A stretch of 64,000 bases of DNA, taken from assembly GCA_015055745.1 (NCBI GenBank), contig SVHS01000002.1:1-64000 (forward strand). The letters run 5' to 3'. Of this stretch, positions 39,301 to 46,305 are shown in pieces. The notes under the pieces are model-generated. The model searched no databases. It was not told where the DNA came from and was given only the letters and a program-made list of their open reading frames with translations. The stretch's first letter is position 1, and each line of letters begins with the position of its first letter. Both the position numbers and the translations under genes were made by a program. The stretch is from Clostridiales bacterium (GTDB lineage Bacteria; Bacillota; Clostridia; Christensenellales; UBA1242).

Positions 39301-42138
39301 TAATAATAATGAATAATTTAAATAAGTATAAGTAGGTAATACATTATTAAATCTTATGTTTTGTCCATCGCGAGATATAGTAGTCTTGATGAGTAAAGCT
39401 ATATCTTTGGTGTCAGAATATTCACTGTTTATCTTGGTATCTTCTCCAGTAGAAGGCTCTACAAATCGCACCTTGACACTAAAGTTTGCTCCCATATCAG
39501 CCAATATTAAGTCATGCTTATCGTCCATGATCTTTATAGTGTATTTACTTTTCTGATTATCACTATCATATGAGTAGACATATTCTAACTCTTCATCATT
39601 CAACACCAATTTATTTCCATTAGTAGTGAAAGTCTTTACCACACCACCAAATATAAACTTTGCTTCAAGCGCGTATTCCTCAGCATGCTCAGTCTCGATA
39701 ATCAAGTCGTTATTTGCATTTACATAGATATCTGCGATATTACTGATTTTTTCTAGGCTAAGCTCATATGTAAATGAATCTAGGTAATATTGTCCATTTT
39801 CACCACTCTTTGCAATACTTGTCAATGTAAAGTTGTTTTTATCCAAAGTCAAATCAAATGGTGAAGCAAAGTCATACGATACAGACTCACCATTATGAGT
39901 AAATATCTGCTTTTCAGCATGAGAGTCTTCATCAGTCATGGTGATTATGTTTGTCACATTATTGTATCGCAATGTAGGAGTAGACAATCTAGTAATAGTA
40001 GCCACATCAGACATCTTTGAGTCTATGACATTTCCTTTATTACCTATCGCTTGCACTTTAAATGTAGTACTAGCATTTTCATCTAAAGTAAAACCGTATT
40101 CTCCATCGACAGATGTCGTCAAATATTCGCCATCTTGATAAATGTCATACTGACTGACTTTTTCCACCATAAATTTGATTTTTGCCACACTCGTATCTTC
40201 TACAGTCACGAAAGGTTTAGCCAACACAGTAAATGGTATAGTAGCACTAGACACAGCAGAGCCATTCCTCCTATAAGAGAAAGTCTTGCTACCGTCACCT
40301 AGCACCTTTACTGACACATTGTAGCTACCACCATCTAGAGCATTCTCTCCAGTGATAGCATAAGAAGTATCTTGTATTTCTTTTTCATTCTGAAGATTTC
40401 CTCTGCCGATAATCAATCTAATATCCGCATCGGCATTTATGTCACTCTTATTTACACTGATAGTATTGTTTGCGATATTTATCTCACTGATTGCCTCCAG
40501 CTGTGTAAATGTATACATAAATGGATCACTGTCGATATTGTCTTCATCTCCCAAACGAACAACCTTTACTGTATGCACTCCTGCGCTAAAGTTTTTATCT
40601 GACATACCGATAGAGGGGTCTGTACTTGTGATTGTTTCTTCATATTTTTCACTATCATTGATATCAAAAGTCACATATACGTTATCCTCTCCGATATCAG
40701 AGATATTTAGAGTATAGTCTTCTATAGATGGTGTAGCTTGAGCCTTTTTTGTAAATATCTTTTCACTAGCCAATGAAGATATATAATACACATCTCCAAC
40801 CTTTTCATCTCTAGCCATAGCTCGGATAGTAAATCTATAACCTCCTGCTGGACGATTTGCGAGTGAATACTTTACATCTCCAATCGCAGTATCATCAGAA
40901 TCCACACCTGACAAAGCTACTCTATATGCAGAAGCGTTTACTATCTCACCCCAGACCAAGTCACTACCATCACAAATCACCGTAGGGGCAGAGAGCCTTG
41001 TAACATTTACACTAGATATTTTGCTAGTCTTGGCTACATTTTTAGTTTCCACACCCAATACAGGCAATACTTTTACAGTAGAGACACCTTCACTCGTGAT
41101 TTCGCCGACATCTTTTAGGTCAAAATAATTTTCTGTCACATGATTTATCTTATCATCACCTACAAAAATATCATATCCAGAAGCATTCACTACGTTTTGC
41201 CAAGATAGATTAGTACCCTTCAATATCAAATCTGGCGTATCCAACACACTGATAGGAAACACATAAATAGCAGAATCACAATACTTTCCACCTCCGAAAG
41301 CGTCCTTAGTCTCTTCGCTTACCACCGCCTTTATTCTGATCTCCGCACTACTTCCAGCATAAGAGTCTGGCAAATCCTTTAGACTCAATGTAGTCTCTGC
41401 TGTATTTTCTGCTATGAGCATATCACCCAAGTATACATTGTATCGAGCATATGCAGAAGTTTGATTAAAACTTAGTACCCCGCCTACCACACTTGCCTGT
41501 ATGACAGCACTGCTCTGATACATACGGAACGTAGTAGAATAATCTGACGTAATATAGGCATACACATAAGATGGCACATTGGCTCTAACCTGCACATTTA
41601 ATAATGTATCATACCCCTTTGAGCCATATTCTTTAAGTGAGTATGTATTGCTATTGCCAAGATTTATCTCATCATTATTGATTTTTAGAGTATATCCAGA
41701 GGCATTCGCCACAGGGTCAAAGGTAAGCATTTGAGCCTGTTCGTTGTAAGTCAAATTTTTAGGAGCTTTCAATTTCTCGCTAGTCTTTTTTACCACAACA
41801 GTCATGATATCTTCTTTGTCAGGATTATCATCTGATATAACCCTGATAGTAGTATTTCCTTCTTTTATCGCTTCAAGCTTATTCCCGTTGACTTTTATGA
41901 TATTTTCGTTTCCACTCATGAGAGTATATCGATTGTTTGTAGCGTAGCTAGGCTGTACCACCACAAAATCATTCATCTCAAGCACCTGATTTTCCAACAA
42001 AACTATCTGAGTCTGTCCTTCACTGAGCTTGAAGTAAATATCATCTACAGAGACTTTACTTTCGCAACCAAAAATGAAAAATGCAAACAGCATCAACACT
42101 GTCATTAAAAATATTTTCTTATGTTTTGATTGTGACAT
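33391..42138 (-). CDS. Giant (about 2915 aa) lipoprotein with Ig-like/FN3-like repeats and a C-terminal GLUG block
   Basis: ORF opens at 42201 but the likely start is MSQSKHKKIFLMTVLMLFAFFIFGCESK at 42138 (RBS AAGGGG upstream, lipobox FFIFGC). Recurrent 'L.W....A..Y.V' modules. GLUG motifs near the C-terminus (IGGLVGDARSCIITDTTAEI). Confidence 0.9.
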   Translation of the reverse strand: MSQSKHKKIFLMTVLMLFAFFIFGCESKVSVDDIYFKLSEGQTQIVLLENQVLEMNDFVVVQPSYATNNRYTLMSGNENIIKVNGNKLEAIKEGNTTIRVISDDNPDKEDIMTVVVKKTSEKLKAPKNLTYNEQAQMLTFDPVANASGYTLKINNDEINLGNSNTYSLKEYGSKGYDTLLNVQVRANVPSYVYAYITSDYSTTFRMYQSSAVIQASVVGGVLSFNQTSAYARYNVYLGDMLIAENTAETTLSLKDLPDSYAGSSAEIRIKAVVSEETKDAFGGGKYCDSAIYVFPISVLDTPDLILKGTNLSWQNVVNASGYDIFVGDDKINHVTENYFDLKDVGEITSEGVSTVKVLPVLGVETKNVAKTSKISSVNVTRLSAPTVICDGSDLVWGEIVNASAYRVALSGVDSDDTAIGDVKYSLANRPAGGYRFTIRAMARDEKVGDVYYISSLASEKIFTKKAQATPSIEDYTLNISDIGEDNVYVTFDINDSEKYEETITSTDPSIGMSDKNFSAGVHTVKVVRLGDEDNIDSDPFMYTFTQLEAISEINIANNTISVNKSDINADADIRLIIGRGNLQNEKEIQDTSYAITGENALDGGSYNVSVKVLGDGSKTFSYRRNGSAVSSATIPFTVLAKPFVTVEDTSVAKIKFMVEKVSQYDIYQDGEYLTTSVDGEYGFTLDENASTTFKVQAIGNKGNVIDSKMSDVATITRLSTPTLRYNNVTNIITMTDEDSHAEKQIFTHNGESVSYDFASPFDLTLDKNNFTLTSIAKSGENGQYYLDSFTYELSLEKISNIADIYVNANNDLIIETEHAEEYALEAKFIFGGVVKTFTTNGNKLVLNDEELEYVYSYDSDNQKSKYTIKIMDDKHDLILADMGANFSVKVRFVEPSTGEDTKINSEYSDTKDIALLIKTTISRDGQNIRFNNVLPTYTYLNYSLLLDDEQVLAVPETDVTAEGYIYVDVDYIYENISPSLLAGGNAVRVAVITQNVDNTVDNLVSVKSDNVIIDKPQPLVLNHYKYNDNEDGNDENSVMITFDAVKTDFDKEYVLEIYNAGKTNKEKIRFDDDDAIEGVISYRLDNSTLEDTLYVSAYIKVEEPINDDSNEYVFDSDYSNELSFIKLSATRNIYVSDNIIHFDSDENAVGYELYSKTGVTMKKESGLITSNRYNISALVGQYELYIKTISKKEGYTNSSYSEPIVINKLAQPTIAVVGGEFVVTLPTNVLDLLGIEGVDVSLEIVNPWKENVIIDLNNNTNPGVEITDNVLNIESYVALSYGSDTLRSEDVSMRIVIEYTDSSTGVDIYYLSSNATATTAYGLLAPYKIEKTTDDNTAVELISWTENSKNVISGNALSLGYVFQISYTQDDKTVVISSRDDKLQYYDSTTDTYESYDDIINDTKVIFPYSYDGVAFGAGVYEIKVKTMPLAGVSGYNLCSSYYSLDTCRFEIMKTPTVSVSEGMLVWDEMTGATDYKVVVYDGVNVLLSDMSDGNTYYDFSNIAFKDSTGVMSATVQAISNRNDTLNSAIGAPIYVYRLPKASAIEIKDGTIVLTATKYFSKAELVFTDVESGEVKTMYYDNSDNCDTLISGLTGSSIDKLTTEDLSKIATQETFVINISGDAIKLIDGRSYTIDVRLHGNTSLTKGFISSIMVEDLSGLSVTKLKPNMMDNDTLDVNLGVITFATNEEYASSAINYNFGGEESTFWQNASIYKIIITHGSGVVTIYALDYDEFIDNKDKNVFVSTVHENTNDLCASVQYPIDDSNYILFNVYKENKINLRDYDYIYYYPLTENFVNGDYVYTSASDYQYLKLSDGGSFAVSIHLLGGDSYTNTQSKNIGFLTSDSAAMKTFVRYGENELTSYDGKVKFLDQSPTRDGSAIDYPVYRLTISPINPTNQDEAKMVVVYLYYNTLEEAQSIVLKNNPDADLTKYEFVPVERVEAIPNYIIFDMSEYVVAGAYKVNVRALAGFGAGETDDKHYLLNAKEPTKDYTYQKLTDTEFVANNGVLEFAQSYIVQDGKNIYYEQYEITLIDLSDNEEFVYTIARNDAGVSINDTTHVLTYDLSVGLPEIVNGADYAIKVRALSDDNYVLNGTYAVTGDTDVTLSFVKSSGVEYLEVSGGILKWKVIDLDNYKGVKIRLTYTDNGVKYIYIPVENVNRVDENGEYQYHYYRFTDEQYVVDSSSTNAYIKSGIEYSISLVTVGTTDITNILNSNYHLDADGKELKTYRLATTSTIKTTESVLTWDNIDGTVRYEVKLFGGKNYTFNVAEPSIDLTGLVDSGEYHINVKAYGDSYIDGMCSSTIAGFTKLDPVTNIRIDNGYVLWNAGEYAADGYEVRFVYTNTKGESVDETRPIVTDCEILAPTDIDGLFTVYIRAVGLGEGKLINSDVETYVSSTVAPSPVGTISYDEENARFVWSATSDFLKDDTMIVQYSFTKYISSSDDEVLDGSYSKLDTSSKTVTFEISMKMNGYYDSSLDVYYYPINIMGTYSDFSVQVSRPGTVMSAVVEYTDVVDLHLFSYGEGTSEEPYRIANPTHLLNINYFTGANYLLTNNIDLSGVTETELYDRLAKYGALLAGEFTGIINGKIDDKGNRYAIYGLDYTLSGVTDFALFGDLNGAKIQNLIFGNENNQMNLSNMFAKDDTNVINLSLIATGANNSIIENIMVRDFVITLGEAADNTISSGLTGDMYIAGLVGTTSNTDIINANVTFSVVIDIDFTKDLYLGGAIAKASETDVIDSTIIFTPTLSRDKTVAYLGGIMGYYYDDDGSDRSTGISGTTATLTVSNIKVLNMGGLVGYARYIMITNSVSKGTITYANISHSNVMRIGGLVGDARSCIITDTTAEIAINITKVSNIDDKYIGALTGTVSMVNGYSSEMTYYYTDTDINDKSTITNSLVTLGVAGQVGTGVTITHVKI

Positions 42139-42172
42139 ATTTACCCCTTTTATGTCATTTCTTGTCTTTTTT

Positions 42173-42201
42173 ATTTTAACACATAAATAACATTTTATCA
42201 A
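42173..42201 (-). promoter_or_regulatory. Candidate promoter of the 42138-28306 operon
   Basis: Minus strand TTGATA-N17-TAAAAT, 35 bp upstream of the preferred ATG. Confidence 0.55.
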
Positions 42202-42414
42202 ATATTTATCACAATTTTTTTAAATTTATATATAAATATATTATAACGGATTTCAAAAGCGAAAATTTGTCCAAATAAATTATATTGCTAGTATATTTTG
42301 ATGAATTTTATAAAAATTTTAAAAAATAATAAAAAAATAAACATTTTTACATATTTTTTTTGATTTTTTAGCAAATTTTTAAATTTTTTACGAAATTTTT
42401 TAGAAATAATTTTA

Positions 42415-42450
42415 TTGACAATCTATATCGTTTGTAGTATAATACAAACG
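42415..42450 (+). promoter_or_regulatory. Perfect-consensus SigA promoter of cysS with an overlapping palindromic operator
   Basis: TTGACA (42415-42420)-N17-TATAAT (42438-42443). Inverted repeat CGTTTGTA-GTATAA-TACAAACG at 42429-42450 straddles the -10. Confidence 0.85.
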
Positions 42451-42464
42451 TAAAAGGATTATAT

Positions 42465-43850
42465 ATGGAATTACAAGTTTACAATTCACTCACTAGGAAA
42501 AAAGAAATCATCACTCCAGACGATGGTGTGGTGAATCTTTATTTCTGTGGACCGACTGTATATTGGTTTCAGCACATCGGTAATCTAAGAGCATTTTTTG
42601 TGATGGACAGTATGCGTCGTGCAGTGAAATATTTGGGATACAAAATCAATCACGCCATGAACATCACAGACGTTGGTCACATGACTAGTGACGCCGACGA
42701 AGGCGAAGACAAGATGGAGCTAGCATCAAAGCGTGAGCAAAAGACTCCGCAAGAAATAGCCGACTACTATTGGTCACTATGCCATAAAGATATGCAAGAC
42801 CTAAACATAGAAGAGCCTGAGCATATCTGCCCAGCCACTAGCGTCATACCAGAGATTATAAAATTTGTCCAAGATATTTTAGATAACGGCTACGGCTACA
42901 TCACAAAAAACGGTGTCTACTATGATACTAGCAAATATTCCCACTACGGCGAATTGGGCGGAATGAATCAAGACGACAAGCTTTTCGGTGCCCGCATCGA
43001 AGTAGATGATGAAAAGAAAAACCCAGCAGATTTTGTGCTATGGGTTATCGCAAAAGACAACCATATCCAAAAATGGGATAGTCCTTGGGGAGTAGGATAC
43101 CCAGGCTGGCACATAGAATGTAGCGCTATTGGCAACAAGTTTTTAGGAGAACATATACATTTACACGGAGGCGGCATCGAGCATAGGACTGTCCACCACG
43201 AAAACGAGATAGCACAAAACTTTGCAAAATGCGGTCACGAGGTGGTAGATTGTTGGTTCCACCTAGAGCACTTGATGTTTGACGGCGGAAAGATGAGCAA
43301 GTCAAAAGGCGGAATCTACACCTTATCAGCACTAAAAGACTCAGGATATTCTCCTATGGATTTGAGATTATTTTATCTCTCAGCTCACTACACAAAGCCT
43401 CAAAACTTCACTTTTGAAGCACTCAATAATGCCAAAGAAAGCTACAATAATCTCAAAAAATTAATATTAAAACACAAAAAAGGTACAAATTTGATAGAAA
43501 AATCAATTATTTCTGACTATAAAAATAAATTTTCTCAATATGTAGCCGATGATATAAATTCACCTCTAGCACTATCTGTACTATGGGACGCACTCAAAAA
43601 CAATAGCGAAAGTAAAGACATCTATGAACTAGTTCTTGACTTTGATAGATTCCTAGGATTAAGATTAGACGAAATCAAAGAAGAAAAAACGGATATCCCT
43701 CAAGACATTATCGATATCGCTGAGGAGAGAAAATCCGCAAGAATCAATAAAGATTATAAAACCAGTGATATTCTTCGCGATAAGATAGCATCACTAGGCT
43801 TCAGCATATTAGACAAAGCTGGAAACGAATACGAAATCATCAAAAAATAA
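42465..43850 (+). CDS. cysS: Cysteinyl-tRNA synthetase
   Basis: 461 aa. FCGPTVYWFQHIGNLRAFFVMDSMRR, MNITDVGHMTSDADEGEDKME, WHIECSAIG, GGGIEHRTVHHENEIAQ, GGKMSKSKGG. Confidence 0.96.
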   Translation: MELQVYNSLTRKKEIITPDDGVVNLYFCGPTVYWFQHIGNLRAFFVMDSMRRAVKYLGYKINHAMNITDVGHMTSDADEGEDKMELASKREQKTPQEIADYYWSLCHKDMQDLNIEEPEHICPATSVIPEIIKFVQDILDNGYGYITKNGVYYDTSKYSHYGELGGMNQDDKLFGARIEVDDEKKNPADFVLWVIAKDNHIQKWDSPWGVGYPGWHIECSAIGNKFLGEHIHLHGGGIEHRTVHHENEIAQNFAKCGHEVVDCWFHLEHLMFDGGKMSKSKGGIYTLSALKDSGYSPMDLRLFYLSAHYTKPQNFTFEALNNAKESYNNLKKLILKHKKGTNLIEKSIISDYKNKFSQYVADDINSPLALSVLWDALKNNSESKDIYELVLDFDRFLGLRLDEIKEEKTDIPQDIIDIAEERKSARINKDYKTSDILRDKIASLGFSILDKAGNEYEIIKK

Positions 43851-43855
43851 TTTAC

Positions 43856-43880
43856 AAAAGCGGACTAAGGTTCGCTTTTT
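43856..43880 (+). terminator. Intrinsic terminator after cysS
   Basis: AAAAGCGGAC-TAAG-GTTCGCTTTT (one G-U pair) plus T run. Confidence 0.82.
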
Positions 43881-43919
43881 ATTTTGCATAATCTCAAAAC
43901 CAATCTCATATATTCATAT

Positions 43920-44384
43920 ATGGAATACAACGACTTCCCGATATTGAATAATGAAGAATACCGTATTATAAACGAACAGTACTCTATCTCTCAGACGCAA
44001 GATAGAAAATCTCTTTTATATAAAATAACACACCTGCTACGAGATTGCAAAAACATGTGTAGCACACTCGATAGAAAATTAAATCAAAAGATAGTCACAG
44101 CCATATCTACCGCAAAAAAAGAGATCGACAAAATATCAGACAATCTCTCTTCTTATTTTCCTCAAAAGACGGAAAATCAATCTACTATCACAAGCTTTAA
44201 TTTATTTACTTTCCTAAGCAAAGTCAACAGTCTCTCTTCTCTCTTCCACATTTGGGAAAATAGCGACTCAAAAGATTATTATAAAACAATGGCTAGCAAA
44301 AGCTTAAAAGATTTATTAAAAATCTCACAAAACATACTGTCTGCATTAGAAAACAGTACAGTTTATTTATTTAAATATTTGTAA
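43920..44384 (+). CDS. Small helical protein of unknown function
   Basis: The ORF can open at a TTG (43884) that abuts the cysS terminator; the in-frame ATG at 43920 (MEYNDFPILNNEEYR...) is more plausible. No family recognised. Confidence 0.5.
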   Translation: MEYNDFPILNNEEYRIINEQYSISQTQDRKSLLYKITHLLRDCKNMCSTLDRKLNQKIVTAISTAKKEIDKISDNLSSYFPQKTENQSTITSFNLFTFLSKVNSLSSLFHIWENSDSKDYYKTMASKSLKDLLKISQNILSALENSTVYLFKYL

Positions 44385-44455
44385 AAAATATAAAAATTAT
44401 CGTAAAATAAGATTTTTTATGCATTTTTATATATTTTTTGATGTTTTTTATTTAA

Positions 44456-45130
44456 TTATTTCAATTTTATAAAAATAAAATTAGTTTTTAATTTTTTTAT
44501 TTTTACACATTTTCGTACCAAATTTTTTAGCCATGATATCTTTTCATTATCAAATTTTGATATATCCAGTGCTACAGTTTTAAACCCATTTGCCTTGATA
44601 AAATCAAGCACTCCACTGATGCACGATTCTAAGTTTTGATCATCAGACAACACAATCTTACCTAGAAATCTAGACCATAAATTTTTGCTTTCTACAATAT
44701 AAGGATTAGTATAAGATATCACCATAGAGTCAGCGATAAATTTTTGATAAAATTGCTCATTGATCTGCAGTCCACCTTTTATTGTCAATAAGTTATCTAG
44801 ATTATCCCATTTTTCTACATATCCACCAAACAAATGCTCAGAAAATACTACCAACATGTCGCACTCAACAGCAAACAAATCCGCTTCAATCTCAGAGATA
44901 TGTTTTTTATACTTCAAATCATCTATTATTTTCAATCTTTCCCCTTGGAGTAATTCATCTTGAAGTGATAAAACATCTTCATCTATATTCCCTACTGGTC
45001 GAGATAGTAAAAAAGCATCTATCATCGCTCTTTTTTGAGACAATGACAAATCCTTCACTGGTATCTCCGCATCTTTTGATAGCATTTTATACAGCTCTTC
45101 TATCACAAAACTTTTTCTTTCATCAGTCAT
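44456..45130 (-). CDS. Divergent macrodomain protein, apparently degenerate relative to protein-ADP-ribose hydrolases
   Basis: SLSQKRAMIDAFLLSRPVGNIDEDVLSLQDELLQ matches the N-terminal pattern of Zn-macro-type hydrolases (RxxLRxLxNxRPP..L.xxFLxLQDexLQ). ISEIEADLFAVECDMLVVFSEHLFGG aligns with the 'xxGDIT.L.VDAIVNAANS.LLG' position. Confidence 0.55.
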   Translation of the reverse strand: MTDERKSFVIEELYKMLSKDAEIPVKDLSLSQKRAMIDAFLLSRPVGNIDEDVLSLQDELLQGERLKIIDDLKYKKHISEIEADLFAVECDMLVVFSEHLFGGYVEKWDNLDNLLTIKGGLQINEQFYQKFIADSMVISYTNPYIVESKNLWSRFLGKIVLSDDQNLESCISGVLDFIKANGFKTVALDISKFDNEKISWLKNLVRKCVKIKKLKTNFIFIKLK

Positions 45131-45203
45131 ACAAACATTATATTACATTTTTATAAATAGTCAAATTTTTCACGCTTCGTCATCTTGCATCATATCTTAA
45201 ATT

Positions 45204-46295
45204 ATGAAAATATGTGTATATGCTATAGCTAAAAATGAAAGTAAATTTATCGATCGTTGGTTTGAGTCTGCCAAAGAAGCTGACTACATTTGCGTGCTAG
45301 ACACTGGTAGCACTGATGACACTTTTAAAAAACTAAAATCTCTCAATATCATCACTACACAAAAAAAATATGATTTTTTTAGATTTGACATAGCAAGAAA
45401 TGATAGTATGGATCTGATACCAGATGATACAGATATTTGTGTCTGCGTAGACTTAGATGAATTTTTTGTGCCAGGCTGGAGCAAAATCTTAAAACAGCAC
45501 TGGAAAGAAAATACCATGCGAGCAAGATATCGTTACACTTGGAATTTCAACCCAGATGGCAGTGAAGGAATTGTCTTTATGGCAGATAAAATGCATGCCA
45601 ACAAAAAATTTAAATGGATACACCCTGTGCATGAAATTTTATCACCTATCGAGAATACAGTTTATGAAACCATAGATTTACCTCAAATACATCTATTGCA
45701 CAAAGCAGATGATACAAAATCTAGAAAAAGCTACCTTCCTTTGCTAGAATTATCTGTCAAGGAATCCCCTATGGACGACAGAAATATGCATTATCTTGGT
45801 AGAGAGTATATGTTTTACGGGCAATACGACAAAGCTATCGAAACATTAAACAGACACTTATCTCTCCCTACTAGTCGCTGGGATATTGAGCGAAGTGCCA
45901 GCTTAAGATATATTGCTAATTGCTACAAAATGAAAAATGATAAAATCAATCAAGAAAAATATCTAATCTTAGCCATACTAGAAGCAAATAAAACACGCGA
46001 ACCTTATTTTGATCTAGCTCTATTTTACTACGAGCAAGGAGATTATTTAAAATCCGCATTTGTTTTTAACGAAATGCTAAAAATCCACGATCGCTATCTA
46101 AACTATATGTCGTCACCGGTTTGCTGGAGCGACGCTCCATATGATTATTTATCTTTGTGTTATTATTTCATAGGTGATTATACAAAAGCTATCGACACTG
46201 TCAATATAGCCATAAAACTCAATCCAGACCAACGACTCAAAAACAATCTCAGCATATTCCAATCCATGTACAACAAAAAAGACCTTGATAAATAG
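45204..46295 (+). CDS. Family 2-type glycosyltransferase fused to TPR-like repeats
   Basis: MKICVYAIAKNESKFIDRWFESAKEADYICVLDTGSTDDTFKKL...DTDICVCVDLDEFFVPGW, followed by TPR-like segments (YDKAIETLNRHLSL; YTKAIDTVNIAIKLNPD). Confidence 0.85.
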   Translation: MKICVYAIAKNESKFIDRWFESAKEADYICVLDTGSTDDTFKKLKSLNIITTQKKYDFFRFDIARNDSMDLIPDDTDICVCVDLDEFFVPGWSKILKQHWKENTMRARYRYTWNFNPDGSEGIVFMADKMHANKKFKWIHPVHEILSPIENTVYETIDLPQIHLLHKADDTKSRKSYLPLLELSVKESPMDDRNMHYLGREYMFYGQYDKAIETLNRHLSLPTSRWDIERSASLRYIANCYKMKNDKINQEKYLILAILEANKTREPYFDLALFYYEQGDYLKSAFVFNEMLKIHDRYLNYMSSPVCWSDAPYDYLSLCYYFIGDYTKAIDTVNIAIKLNPDQRLKNNLSIFQSMYNKKDLDK

Positions 46296-46305
46296 GTCTT
46301 TTTTA
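46275..46305. terminator. Bidirectional terminator
   Basis: AAAAAAGACCT-TGATAAAT-AGGTCTTTTTT, 11-bp perfect stem. The stop codons of both convergent genes lie in or next to it. Confidence 0.88.

Noticed and set aside
33863-40717. Plus-strand ORFs inside the 2915-aa lipoprotein gene
   Set aside because: Same shadow-ORF explanation; no RBS or domain signal.
4822-42138. Regular motif recurrence in the giant genes as a possible CRISPR or DNA repeat array
   Set aside because: Recurrence is at protein-motif level (GLUG/FN3), not identical DNA repeats with spacers. No cas genes and no CRISPR array found.
42968-43332. Minus-strand ORFs inside cysS, plus those inside vanW, spoIIE, tilS and the ABC transporter genes
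   Set aside because: Overlap strongly supported CDSs; compositionally non-coding.
42465-43850. Unusual GGGIEHRTVHHENE in CysS in place of the commoner GGGxDLxFPHHENE
   Set aside because: I recall GIEH-type variants in other bacterial CysS lineages; the catalytic and zinc residues are retained, so not reported as novel.
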